DNA of 64,000 nucleotides, from contig JAJFZO010000287.1 of assembly GCA_021397835.1 (NCBI GenBank), positions 2,234,501 through 2,298,500 on the forward strand, in the 5' to 3' direction. Position numbers and translations under genes: made by a program. Below are positions 12,221 through 24,220 of this stretch, in pieces; the first letter of the stretch is position 1; each line of letters starts with the position of its first letter. The notes beneath the pieces were generated by a model that was given only the letters and a program-made list of their open reading frames with translations, was not told the origin of the DNA and did no database searches. Source of the DNA: Moringa oleifera. Lineage: Eukaryota; Streptophyta; Magnoliopsida; Brassicales; Moringaceae.

Positions 12221-15200
12221 ACTCCTCCTCGTCCTAGTAAGTATCTAAGTGCATATCAAAACTAATCTTTTTCTTTTCTCTCAGCCCTTACTAATGCTCT
12301 AAATCTTCAAGTATTTGAGCAATTTTAGAGAAAGGACACATTTTGTGACCATATTTGTTAGATGATCTTCAATTGAGATCTTTTCTAATATTATGCCTCT
12401 TCTTTTACTTTTTCCTCAAATAAAATAGGACCTAACATTAAGGTGTTTAGTGCATTCATGATATATAGGGTTTTTACATGTGGATGGCTAATTGGCTATT
12501 AAAAAATATCTTTAAATTAGAGCTATATAACTCTAGCTTCTTCTGTAAATCAAGCAGCCATCTTTGAACCCTTTGGTCATAACAATATACTCAACCTTTA
12601 TGTTAGGAAGAGCTCCTATCTATTGGTGTTAAGCTTTTAAAAAATACAATATCCATTAAGCATGAAAACAAAAGGTGAAAGTGATTTGCTTTTATCCTTA
12701 TCTCCAGCAATGTCTAAATCCACATATTTAGTATGACCTTGTTAGATTAGCCCTTTCTTTGTATAGATTAATCCTTTATTCCATTAACATACCTTAGTAG
12801 CCATTTCATTACTTGTCAATGATCCTTGCCTAAATTAGCCATATATCTGTTAAGAAGGCTAATTGTATTGGACAAGTCAAGCCTATTATAGATCATGGCA
12901 TATATGATTGAACTTATTGCATTGAAGTAGGGTTTGCTATCCATCGCCAGCTTTTCTTCTTCTAATCTTAGGCAGCTTAAGGTAAATAGTTTGAAATGAG
13001 TTCCTCATGGTATTTAGATTGGCTTAACTTATTGTATGGATAATCTTTCAATCACTTTTTGTAAGTAATAATCTTAAGAAAGCTAGAGCCACCACTTGGT
13101 TTTTTCTCTTTTGATCTATATTCCTAAAATTCTCTCAGTAAGTCCTAGATCCTTCATATCAAATTCTCTACTAAGTATCTTCTTTAGTAAGTAAATTTGG
13201 TGTAGGTTGCTGCTTATGATGAGCATATTATCCACATAAAGTGGTAACATGATTACCTCTTTACATCCTACATCTCTATAGTAGAAACATGCATCATAAG
13301 AGCTCTTGTGAAGCCTTCACTCAGAATAAAGGTGGCAAACCTTTTAGCTAGGAGATTATTTTAGGCAATATAAGGATTTTTCTAAGAAGTAAACCAAATC
13401 TTCTTTTCTATTTTCTTTAAAACCTTCAAGCTGTTTCATAAAGATTGCCTCTAAGAACTTTTCATATAAGAAAGCTATTTTGACATCCATCTACTTCAAT
13501 TCCTAATCTTCCAAAGTTACTTTGGCAAGAATCATCCATAGTTTTATATTTGACAATTGGTGAGAAAAGTTTAGTGTAATCCACCCCTTCAACCTAGATG
13601 AAACCCTTTACTACTAGCCTTGGTTTAAATCTCCTTTTCTATCTCAACATCCTTCATTTTGTAAATCCATTTGCATGCAATAATCCTTTACTTTACAAGC
13701 CTTTCTTAAGTCTTTTTTCTTTTGTTCAATAATGTTAAAAACATAAGCAATAAGTTCTCCCTTAGCTAAGCTTCAAGTTAATTCTTCACATTGAAATCTC
13801 TTAGAAGGCTTAATGATTCTTCTATTTTTATCTCTAACCAATTGATAATCACTCAATTGATTAGGATCACTCCTAGAGTTAAGTTGTTGCTCTTTTTTTG
13901 CTAAAGTGGTTTATTTTTGCTCTCTCTTTCTATTGTTGCTAGAATGACAAGTTTTGGGATTTCCTAGATGATGATTGATTGCTTCTTGGCTCTGTTTCCA
14001 TTCCAAACATATCCCTTGGATCCTTCTCAATGTCTAAGCTATCATTTCCAACAAAAGCTCCTCCTTGCAAAGCATAAAGTAGAAAGTTTTTGTTAAATGT
14101 GACATCCTTGCTAATTATGGTCTTGTAAATTCATTCTTCCTTTACATTGATCTTATAATCCTTTACAGCTTTAGGGTAGCTAAGGGAAACTCCTTTTATA
14201 GCTTTAGGATCAAGAAACACTCTTAAATGGATGAGATGAAAGCTTTCCCAATCCACTTTTCCTATGGTGTCTTCAAGGCTATTGCCCTTAAAGGGCATCC
14301 ATTAATTAGATATACAGCTAGGTAGTTGCTCCTCTGCAAAAGCCCTTATTAAGGTCAAAGGTGAACATCATACACCTCACCCTCATTATGATGGCTCTAT
14401 TCATCCTTTTTGCAACTCCATTTTGTTATGGAGTTTTTCTAACCGCACTATGCCTAAAGATACCATGTTCTTTACAATAAGCATCAAAGGATAAGTTGCA
14501 AAACTCTAATCCATCATTCGTTCTTAGAGCCTTAAGCATTTTCCTAATTTGATTCTCCATAAGGATTTTCTATTCTTTGAACCTTGTAAAACAGTCATCC
14601 TTGGTCTTCAACATATATTTTCATACTTTCCTCAAAAGAACATCAACAATAAAGAGAAAGTACCAACAACCACTAAGTGTTAGAGTTGCTCATAAATTTG
14701 AGTATGAATAATCCATGATTCCAGCTGAATTATACTCCTCTACAGGCCATAAATTTCAATATATGTTGTTTTCCTAAAACAACTACTCATAAAAGCTAAG
14801 TTGAGTCACCTTGTCCTTGCTAAATAGCCCTTGGTTATTAAGGTTTTGCAAGCCCTTTTTCCTGCAATGTCCAAGCCTTTTATGCCAAAGTTTAGCCACT
14901 ACAAGTTTACTTTTAGTAGTAACAGCCGCCACTTCAGTTACCACTAGCTTTGAAAATGTATAAGCCATTCTCTTCGATTCCTATAAAAGTCACCAGTGAG
15001 CCTTTTAAGACCTTTAGAATTCTTTTTTTCATTTTGGAGGAGCAGCCCTTGTCATCCAAGGAGTATAAGGAGATAAGATTTCTCTTTAATTGAGACATAT
15101 GCCTCACTTCTTTTAACACTTTAGTGGTAACATCTTGCAAATGAAAGGTTATAGTTTCAATGCCTTTCACTTCACAAGACTAATCACTTTCCATGATCAC

Positions 15201-15309
15201 TCTTCCACCATTCAGCTCTTTATTGTCTTAAAACTATTCAACCCTGAAATAAATGTGACGGATACAAGTAAAATCCAACATTCATTCATCAATATCCATT
15301 ACAAAATAA

Positions 15310-15610
15310 CTTAATTTTAACGATGAATTTTTTGTCACTAAAGTAAAAAAATTTGTCTCTAAAATTCCTAGCGACAAATTAATGACAAAAAAAGTTCACA
15401 ACTAAAATGGTTGTTGCTAAAGACATAACAACTAATTTTGAGGACAATCAATTATAATCTATGGCTAAATTTAACGATCAATTCGAAATCTGTCGCTAAC
15501 TTTAACGACCGATTCGAAATCTATTTATAATTTTAGCAATTGATTTGAAATCTGTCTCTAAATTTACCTTTAATGACTAATTTCAAATCTGTCACTAAAT
15601 TTAATATATT
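15310..15610 (-). repeat. 3' subterminal repeats of the minus CACTA element
   Basis: Repeated phrases of the type GTC(G/A)CTAAATTTAACGA and CGATTCGAAATCTGTC occur at least five times, in a spacing of about 35-50 bp. They resemble the CTAAAATAGCGACAGAT repeats at 62430-63003. Confidence 0.75.
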
Positions 15611-15749
15611 TTTAAAATTATTAATTTTCACACTTGACCAAAATAAAATACATAAAATTCATGAAAAATAAATTTCATAAAATATGAAAATATATACAAC
15701 ATTATTTTTTATTCTCATCAAATATACTACTTAATAAAAAAGAGTTCAT

Positions 15750-17314
15750 CTAAGAATTAGGTGGTGTGAGGGGTGCGCTTCTTAAAATAAGAGCCTTCAT
15801 CTTACTGAAGCACTTATTAATACCAACCTCTCTCTGTAAGTGCTCTTGAATTTCGATCTCAAAGCATAAGCGATTATACTCTCTCACCTTACGCTTCCTG
15901 TCTAATCGCTCCTCTATAGACTTGCGCTCTATTTCTATGTGCTTTTCCATGGCCTTCATCTGAGGGCACATTCTTACGTAGCTACATCATCAATAAAGCG
16001 TCCATTACTAGAGTTGTCTCTTGAATACCATGATTAAGCTTGGCTCCCAAGCCCACACACCTAATGCTTTTTCTCTTCATCTATTACTTTATAATAGAGT
16101 TTAGTGTAGTCTACCTTAGACTTGTTGGAAGATCCCTTCCATGGTTGAGAAGCCGAGATAACCAACTCCTCGAGATGTTCCTATAATAAAGCATGTTATT
16201 AACTTACTCATTAGCTAAACCAAATAGTGAAGTAAAAAATTGAAGTAAAAAATGATATAGTTAGCTACTTATTAAATGTTAAAAATAATAAACTTATATT
16301 TATTTTTCTAACACATTCATCTATGAACTCATCGGATTTAGATTGCTTAGTGTGAGTTTGTTTGAAAAGTTTATCGCAATAAGCTCATGACTTCACTCCT
16401 ACATATAAAAAAAAATACTTAATAAATAACTATATCATTTTCATTTATATTTATGTAAGCAATTCAAATATCATAAGCACCAAGCAACGATAATGGTTTT
16501 GTAGTGAACATGAACCGGCATTATATCGAGAAAGACCTAACCCCGGTCTACTTATCTCACTCCATTAATTGCGAGATATGCTCTCATTTGTACTCTAACT
16601 GCCTCTATTCTATCTACCACTACTCTCATACATTATTTAGGATAAAGTGAGGCTTATTTCTTACCTTATGATGACATGCATATATCAAGTCAACATACCG
16701 GTACACAACTTGAACATCCCATGCGACCTTCACCATGCTATCCATTTCCTTATCCCAAGGAAAGGTTTCTACGACAAAATAATGGTTAGAAAGTATATTA
16801 AAATAAAATATATTTTTTAGGTAAATAATTATACGTACCTTGAATTCTTCCAAATAAAAATATTCAATTTCTTGAGAAAACGCCTTTCGATTAATCAACC
16901 CTCTCCTAAAAGATCTTATAAATCTTCGCAAAGTATTTATACGAGGATCAATATTGTCAAATAAGACAACAAACAAATTATGAATAATATTCAAAAAAAT
17001 TATAAAGATAATGATATAAAGTACTAAAAATATTAATTATGAATATTTATGTGTCATTGTCTACATAAATCCGATGTTTACTTATACTTTGTAAACTTAT
17101 TGAGCTAGACATCCTAATAGCCACATATGTAGAAAAACCTGAAGTGATGCTAGCCAACCCATCTAAGGGTATAAATTCTCCATGTGGAGATGGTGCAGTT
17201 GTATCTTTCTCCTCATCTAGAATATGCGGAAGTAAAGATGTTAATTGTGGATGTCTCCCTTTGGAGTCACCTCTCCCTTTGGAGGCACCTCATATATCTC
17301 GCTCAACCTCTCAT
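15750..17314 (-). pseudogene. CACTA ORF2-type gene (plant transposon protein, Transposase_24-like)
   Basis: The start ATG is at 17314-17312 (minus), followed by an arginine/glycine-rich N-terminus and an acidic ILDEEKD stretch. The middle exon(s) at 16626-16994 include INTLRRFIRSF, an intron beginning GTACGTATAA, then WDKEMDSMVKVAWDV and YRYVDLIYACHHKVRNKPHF. The last coding block (15750-15971) is a charged coiled-coil-like segment (KHIEIERKSIEER, EIEIQEHLQREV) ending at the stop near 15750. Every block has a counterpart in the plus-strand element at 60738-62297. Frameshifts between blocks suggest it is not functional. It is the gene that usually accompanies TnpD in plant CACTA elements. Confidence 0.75.
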
Positions 17315-17399
17315 CTAATCATGTTGACAAAGTTAATATGCTTAAATTAGTTTGATAAATAAAGTTTTATAAAAAATTTAACAGAGTTTTCCCTGAAAA

Positions 17400-18290
17400 T
17401 TGAACTAAAACTTCCTAAAATATATAATATAAATACAAGACAATGAATAACCAAATCGACATACATTTGATCTAATGTAATTATTTACTTATATTAAAAT
17501 CTAAATACACTTTTATGTACCTAATTTAACATAATCTAAATTTATTAATGAATAAAATTAATAGCTAAAAAATTTAATTAACATCTAATTAATTTAATTT
17601 TTCATAAAACTTAATTAAATTATTTTTCTCAAATTAATGACAATCTAATTAAATAATTATATATAACTATCTAACAAAACTAAATTCATTAACAAATAAA
17701 ATTAACACCTACAAATTTTAATTAACATCTTAATTAGTTTAATTATAAAAAAAATCTATTCAAATTATTTATCTCCAATTACTATCTAATTAAACTAATA
17801 CCTATTAATTTAACATAAACCAAATTTATTAACAAATAAAATTAAAAACCAAAAAAATCTAATTAACATCTAACTAATTTAATTTTTCATACAAATCTAA
17901 TTAAATTATTTATCTCAAATTAATTACAATCTAATTAAATAATTATATTTAACTAATCTAACATAAACTAAATTTATTAACAAATAAAATTAACAACTAT
18001 AAAATTTAAGTAACATATATCTAATTTAATTTTGATAAAAATATAATTAACTTATTTATTTCAAATTAATTACAATTTAATTAAACTATAATCTAACTAA
18101 TCTAACATAAACAAATTTATTAACAAATAAAATTAACAATATTACAAAATTTTGGTTAACATGTAACTAGTTTAATTTTTATAAAAATTTAATTAAATAA
18201 TTATCTAACAAATCTACAATAAATAAAATTATTAACAAATAAAATTAAAAAGTACAAAATTTAATTAACATATTGTACAATTACCAAATT
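17400..18290 (-). repeat. AT-rich tandem array, units of about 140-148 bp
   Basis: About six diverged units are marked by TTTAATTTTTCATAAAA-like phrases near 17596, 17740, 17878, 18027 and 18172, each followed by ATTATTTATCTCAAATTA and AACAAATAAAATTAAC. The complement of the same unit is found at 57900-58600 in the other CACTA element, at the equivalent place upstream of the genes. Confidence 0.8.
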
Positions 18291-18539
18291 TAAGTACAAT
18301 CTTTACTCATAACATCTCCCAACCACTAATATTATTACTTAAAATTTTTACAATTACTTATAAAAGTAGTAAGTTCATAGAGATAAGGAGAAAATAGTCC
18401 TTTAGCGTAAAGAAAATAGTAAAGAGAAACTAGTCGGAGAGAGCTTTAGAAAGAGAAATAGTAATAGAGAGAATCATGAGGGAAATAGGGGGAGGGGAAC
18501 ATTGCTTGTGGGAAAAGAAAGAAACTAGAGCTTTAGCCC

Positions 18540-18754
18540 TAATTTTAAAGAAAGTTAACGATAATGGTCATCACTAGAAAGGGATATCAATGACTGGAAT
18601 GGTCAATCGCTAAGGCTACCTTAAAGGTAGCTAACACTGCCTGTTAAAGGCATCCTTAATGATCTCCCAATGGTGGTTACTAGGTTACCTATCGAGGCAG
18701 TCAACACTATCTCTCGAAGGAAGCCTTAACGATAGCCTAAGAGTGGTCATTAGG
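18540..18754 (-). repeat. GC-richer repeats in the 5' part of the minus CACTA element
   Basis: Short inverted repeats such as CTACCTTAAAGGTAGCTAAC and GAGGCAGTCAACAC, with AACGATAG and AATGATC between them. The series continues at 22084-22400 beyond the gypsy-type insertion (for example GCCTTTCGAAGGCAACCTTA). Confidence 0.6.
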
Positions 18755-19605
18755 TGTCACATGGTTATTGTCTACGATTAACTTCTCATAGAGTGATGGC
18801 ATGAGTGATACTTAATTTGTCAACTAATTCTCTCCACACACAACATCGAGTATACACAAAAGAAAAACCCATATAAGCAAGCGAGAGAAAGTAAAAATTA
18901 GATACACAAGTAATTATGAGAATCAATCCTAACCTTTTCCTTCATCAAAAAAGAAATTATAACCTAAAACATAACAGGACATCCCAACCCCAATTGATGA
19001 CTCTTCCTGTAGAATAAATGAGTTATAAAACTTACTATTGACACCCCCAACTGCCTTAGAGTAATATGGCTTCACCACCATAAAGCTTTCAGGGACAAGT
19101 ATCCCATTTCATGCAACTACTAACTACTATCAACTAGTGGCAACTACTACCAATCACTGCCAACTGAATGAACTAAGCCAACCATGTGCACATCATGTGC
19201 TTTATGCCTTTGTATGCTCCCAACTTGGTGCAAACGTGCAATGTCCATTGCTTGTGGGTGTTTTACTCACCTGCTTACAAAGTACTTTGCACATATATCC
19301 AACCCCTCAAGCCATTTTTGCAACCCATGAGTCAAGAACTCGTTATACACCACTTGGTGAGTTGATTGTTCCTTTGAGCACCTTCAGTTGTGTGCCAGCA
19401 CCTACGTATGATACTACCCATGGCATCACTTGGATTGAAGCCTTGATGAACATCCATGCCATGCCTCCACCATGCCATTACGCCTCCCATAACTTATTGA
19501 TATCACCTTATTACCGCATGCTCAACTTTGCACTTCTTTAGCTTGGTATGGCCCAAGACCTGCCCATGCCAAGGCTTTGCTAGCCTACTAGTCATGCGAC
19601 TAACA
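18755..19605 (-). repeat. Left (3') LTR of the gag/protease element
   Basis: It aligns over its whole length with 21256-22083 (for example GGACATCCCAACCC, CTCAAGCCAT, CGCATGCT-like ends). An open frame at 19137-19541 is a shadow inside it. Confidence 0.8.
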
Positions 19606-20726
19606 AACCACCCCTACCAAGAGAACTCGACATCCTCGTCAAAACTTTCTCAAGGTAACTCTTTTGTGTAGTTTGCCTTTTATTGAGACCTACCTTAAGT
19701 TGCTTCAAGCCTTGTAACTTCGTTCCTATTTTCTTAGTCATTAAACCCAAGCAGCTAAGTATCTTAATAAAACAAGGTTATGCCTTCTCTATCACCATCA
19801 AGCCATTAATTTGAGGTATCAAGAAAGCTTTTACTTCCTTAAAGAAATCCAACCCTAAAATCATCTCGAAGTCGTCGAGTGATATGACCATGAGCTTAAT
19901 GTCACCTCGCTAGCTTTTTAATTCTAGTGTTATTATAGCCATCCCTCGAACCAACTTAACTTATACATTCATAGCCTTTATCGTTATTGTGACTAGAAGA
20001 GACTTCAAATGAAGCCTTTCCATCATTCTCTTTACCATGAAACTATTTATAACACCCGTACCCAACAATATTAACATTTCAACCCTACCAATCCTTACCA
20101 ACATGTACATCTACTTTGGTTATGTAGTATTGGTTATGACAATGTTTAGCAGTTAGAAGGGATTCACCATAACAGGTGTTTTCTTTGCATCTTTTTTTTT
20201 TTATTACCTCCCTCCACAATCAAAGCATTCAATTTTTGTCTCTTTGGCACTCTCGCACTCTATTTAGATCATTATGTAAAAATTAACCATTAAAGTTAGT
20301 ATTTTCCCCTTAGTTCATTAGGAAAGTTTCTCTAAGACTTGTCACAAGAAGTTTTTGCTTTATTCTTCTTGGACTTACCGCTGGTATCATCCTTTTTAGT
20401 ATTGTTATTATGCTTGAAATCCACCAAGTTTTCCGTAGCTACGAATGCGAAAGGCAAGTCTCTCATGCCTTACCTCCTTAGCTTTGATTGTGCCCAGGGC
20501 TATAGCCTAGAGACAAAATTGAAAAGTTTATCGTTCTTAGACATGTTTTTGATGTCTAGTAATATTGAACTAAACTCTTTAGCATACTTTCACATAAAAA
20601 CCTTGTGCTTTAACTCTTTTAATGATTCTCTTATAACCTAAGTTGTGTTGTAAGGTAGGAATTTATCCTTCAATTCTTTTTTTCAACACATCCCATATAT
20701 CGATCATTGGTCTCCTTGCATTGGCA

Positions 20727-21068
20727 TCATCCTCCATGCAAGTTCACCACTAGAGTTTTGCATTCTTTTATAAATATATGCTGGTGATAGTCACTCGTTC
20801 TTCTTCCTAGATGCGAGTGACTTTGAAATATAGTTTTATAACACTTAAAAAAAAACTTTAAGCTCTTTAAAGTTTTGATTGCCATTAAATGGCTTTGGCT
20901 TAGGAACTTTGATTTTTGATGAGCCATCTTCCCTTGCCTCAAAAGGTTCATCATAGCCCTTTTTAACAACACAAGCTCATTTCCCAAATCTTTATCCTCT
21001 TCCTTTATCGAATCCATCAAAGACATGAGGTCCTCTATGAAAGATGTAAAGCAGACATCCATGTCCAT
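20727..21068 (-). pseudogene. gag remnant of the short gypsy-type element
   Basis: The 113-codon frame has a coiled-coil-like N-terminal part (SIKEEDKDLGNELVLLKRAMMN) followed by the Retrotrans_gag pattern of a KELENF-like helix and a final KTLVVNLHGG where family members have AKLWWR. It covers only the first part of a gag protein. The continuation toward 20330 is broken by stops. Confidence 0.6.
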
Positions 21069-21255
21069 TCATACTTCAACAATAATGTTCTGGACCACCC
21101 TTAATTGCTTGATATGTTGTTTGTTTTGAAGCAACATTATGGCATTGTTGATCTGTAGAGCACCTATAAAATCCTTCAAATAAGTCAGCTTTTTTCTTAT
21201 CGTATTCACAATGATCAACTAAAATTACCGATGTAACCTGACTGTGATACCAAAT

Positions 21256-22083
21256 TGTCATAAGGTTGAGGTTTACGATCAATTTTTCATCGAGTAATGG
21301 TACAGATGACACCTAACTCATCAACCAATTCTCTTCACACATACACCATATCGAGTATGCATAAAAGCAAAATCCACACGAGCACACTTGAGAGAGTAAA
21401 GAGTGGACATATAAGTAATTATGAGAACCAATCCTAATCTTTTCATTTGTCAAAAAGAAAGTTATAACTTAAAATGCAGTAGGACATCCCAACCCATGGA
21501 TGACTCTATCCGTAAAACAAATAAGCTATAAATCTTGTGATTAATACCCCCAATCGACCTGGATAATATGGCTTCAGCATCACAAAGCTAATAATGAATT
21601 AAGGACTGGTGCTATTAATTAGTGGTAATCGTTGCTAACCGCTACCAACCACATTAGCTAAGTCAATCATGCACACATCATATGATTCATGCCCTTGTGC
21701 GCACCTAATTTGTCATTAATGTATGCCAATGCCTATTGCTTATGGGTGTTTCGTTCGCCCGTTTGCTAAGTGCTTTGCACATTTATATAACCTCTCAAGC
21801 CATCTCTGTGACCCACGTATTAAGGACGCATCAAACACCCATTGGTAAGTTGGCTGCTCCTTCCAACAGCTCTAGTCACGTGCCAACACTCGCTTATGAT
21901 GCTACTAATGACATCACAAAGGGTTAGAGCCTTAGTAAGCTTCCATGCCTTGCTTTCACCATGCCATCTATAACTTATTGATATCATCTTGCTATTGCAT
22001 GCTTAATTTTGCGCTTCCTTAGCTTAGTATAGGGCAAGGCTCGCCCATGTTATGGCTTTCGAGCCCACTACTTAGGGCTAACG
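21256..22083 (-). repeat. Right (5') LTR of the gag/protease element
   Basis: It lies next to the primer-binding site at 21245-21252. It is visibly diverged from the left LTR by many substitutions and small indels, so the insertion is not recent. Its last base pair reads CG in place of CA. Confidence 0.8.
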
Positions 22084-23606
22084 CTAGGCTACCTCTCAAA
22101 GGCGACCTTAATGATTGCCCAAGGTGGCCACTAGTTAGCTTATTGAAGGTAACTAACTTTGCCTTTCGAAGGCAACCTTAGTGATCGACGATGTCGATTG
22201 CCAGCTAGCTAGTTTAGCGATTGAAAACTTCAATCACTAGCTTGCTCTTTATAGTTAAATTTAGTAACCAACGATGTTGATAATAGTTTCTTAGTTTAGC
22301 GACCGACGACATTGATCATTAACATGCTGGTCGTATACCAGCTTAATGATCGACGATGTCGATTACTAGTATACTGGTAATTAAGGCATGACACCCTAGA
22401 GATTGATATTTGGTGGTTGCTAAGGTGTATTGTTAGGTTTCCTAGGGTCCGATTATAATTCACTCACTAGTCAATCGCTAAATTACTTAAAAAATAATTT
22501 AATTTAATTTAAATTTAAATTTAGTAATGAGATTTTTATCTATCGTTTGTTTGTCATAAATTGTCCTTACCTTAAAATTTTTATTTTATAACAATTCTAT
22601 TGCTAAGTTGTCATTTTCTAGGAACTAAGTTTGTCTATCACTATTTTTAGATTTTCTTGTACTAATTTTTGGCTTCTATCACAACAAGCACCTCACCTCC
22701 TTCCATTTGATTACTTGCTATAGCTGCATCACCCTCCTCAGATTAAGAGTCTTGTTTCTTCTTCTTGAATTCTCTACAAAATCTTCCAAATATGCCCCAT
22801 GTTAGCAAAAAAGTAGTACTTCTTATTAGCACCCCTAAACTTGGATCTAGTAGAATTTTTTGGTTTATCTTTTACTACATCCTTACTTGTAGATTGTTTT
22901 CTCTTTTTTGACCTAACTTTCACTATAAGTCCTTCTCCAATAGTGTCATCTTTTACTTCCATTTTCCTTAAACTCTTTGGATTTGAGGGCACTTTATACC
23001 TCATCCAAGGATAATGTATCCTTGCTATAGATCATTATATCAGTTAGGCTTTTGTAATTTTCTAGTAAAGAACTCAATAGTAGCAAAGCTTAATCTTCTT
23101 CTTAGATCTGGATATCCATGTTTTCCAAATCTAAGATAATCTTAGTGAATTCATCAATGTTCTCTTCTAATTATTTACTAGGAAGTATCTTGAAGTTATA
23201 TAGCTAAATCTTAAGGTACAACCTATTAGCAAAAGACTTTGTCATCTAAAGTCATTCCAGCTTCAGCCATATCCCAGTAATAGTTTTCTCCTTAATAACA
23301 CCTGATCTCCAAGACATAGGATTAGTGCATTTTATCAATCACTAGCAATTCTTTCTTCCTTTCTTTTGGTATTATTATAAGAAGATGCTTTTCCTCAACT
23401 CATGCTTCCACCTATCCTTCTTGTACCAAAAGAGCTTGCATCTTTATTCTTCAAAGGCCAAAGTAATTTTTGCCTGTAAACTTCTTAATATCGAACTTTA
23501 CGGATGCCATGATCATAACTTTAATGTTGGTTTGATGTAAAAGGTTCTTAAGGTTTATTAGTAGTTCTTGATGATTTTCTTAGATCGAATGGGCTTTGAT
23601 ATCACT

Positions 23607-24220
23607 TGTTATTGATTTAACTATAGCTTCATGTCATTAGGCAATCTTAGAGATACCAAGAATGCCTAGCTTTCTAACCAAATATATAAGAACTTTCTAA
23701 AAAATCCAAAAACTAATAGTCGTAGCTCCCTTGTCATTCTTTCATTCCTTTGAATATTCTCTTTTAATCAAGAAAATAAGTGGTAAAGAATCAATATCAA
23801 TGAATGTAATATAAAGAAAAATTGTAAAAGACTAACCAAACTTTTACATACATACAAAGAGTTAACTCAAGAAACTGAATTTTTTCATTAATTAAAGCAA
23901 AGACATCATACATAATCTTCTCATTGATAGTTATAACACTTCTCTACTTTTTTAAAAGATTGCTCACATACCTAAAGGCTTTATTGACAAGAGTTTTTTA
24001 ATAGATAGCATCTTCTTGCCTTTAAACGATCATCCATTTAGTTTCATTAATAAGCCACGTGAATTTTTTATTAAGTGAGCTAGAGCGTCATGATTCATTC
24101 ATACATAATTCATTATCCAGCTCAGCTAACGGTTATCAATAAAAAAATGTATAAAAAAAAACTCAGAAAGATTTGAATTATTATATTGTAGCACGTGCTA
24201 TTTGTAGGATTAATTTCAAC
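23607..24220 (-). repeat. Right (5') LTR of the large copia element
   Basis: It starts TGTTATTGATTTAACTATAG, two bases from the primer-binding site core. It ends about 600 bp upstream of the LAF3 start codon, so it is the nearest transposon border to that promoter. Confidence 0.8.

Larger units (their letters stand above)
18755..22083 (-). mobile_element. Short gypsy-type LTR element with gag and protease only (minus)
   Basis: LTRs lie at 18755-19605 and 21256-22083; both begin TGTCA on the plus strand and the left one ends TAACA. Flanking 5-bp strings TTAGG and CTAGG differ at one base, consistent with an old target duplication. A primer-binding site TGGTATCA (complement of 21245-21252) lies three bases inside the right LTR, and a GGTAGGGGTGG tract lies beside the left one, so the element runs on the minus strand. 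The internal part is only about 1.65 kb. A Retrotrans_gag-like stretch (MAIKTLKSLKFFFKCYK, SHLGRRTSDYHQHIFIKEC) is at 20727-21068. An aspartic-protease-like DDFEMILGLDFF piece lies near 19830-19900. No reverse transcriptase or integrase is visible. Confidence 0.8.
15297..22664 (-). mobile_element. CACTA transposon (minus), itself interrupted by a gypsy-type element
   Basis: The left border is CATTACAAAATAA at 15297 and the right border, read on the minus strand, is TAGTACAAGAAAATC at 22664. Both are mutated forms of the CACTACAA(G)AAAA end common in plants. The flanking triplets ATC and ATT nearly match. Reading its own strand from right to left: terminal region and GC-richer repeats (22664-22084 and 18754-18540), leader (18540-18370), AT-rich tandem array (18290-17400), the ORF2-type gene (17314-15750) and subterminal repeats (15610-15310). 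No TnpD transposase is present. The same parts in the same order are found in the plus-strand element at 56700-63003. The gypsy-type element at 18755-22083 lies inside its 5' repeats. Confidence 0.8.
11487..24220 (-). mobile_element. Full-length but dead Ty1/copia retrotransposon, interrupted by a CACTA element
   Basis: Two diverged direct repeats (11487-12220 and 23607-24220) are the LTRs. The strand is fixed by a primer-binding site GTGATATCAAAGC (complement of 23592-23605) beside the right-hand LTR, and a purine-rich AGGACGAGGAGGAGT tract beside the left one. Reading the minus strand from right to left: a gag zinc-knuckle region (22774-23004, FRGANKKYYF, MGHIWKIL), a protease region around 15150-15290, a GAG-pre-integrase motif (LWHKRLGH at 14850-14900), integrase (about 14000-14790), reverse transcriptase (about 12700-13700, with YVDN at 13227-13238 where YVDD is usual) and RNase H remnants. 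The order protease, integrase, RT, RNase H is that of copia. Stops and frameshifts are numerous. The CACTA element at 15297-22664 splits it between gag and protease. Confidence 0.85.

Noticed and set aside
17144..17350. 68-codon plus-strand frame
   Set aside because: It is the antisense of the Arg/Gly-rich start of the minus-strand CACTA ORF2.
19137..19541. 134-codon plus-strand frame
   Set aside because: It lies wholly inside the LTR of the minus-strand gypsy-type element and is not kept open in the partner LTR.
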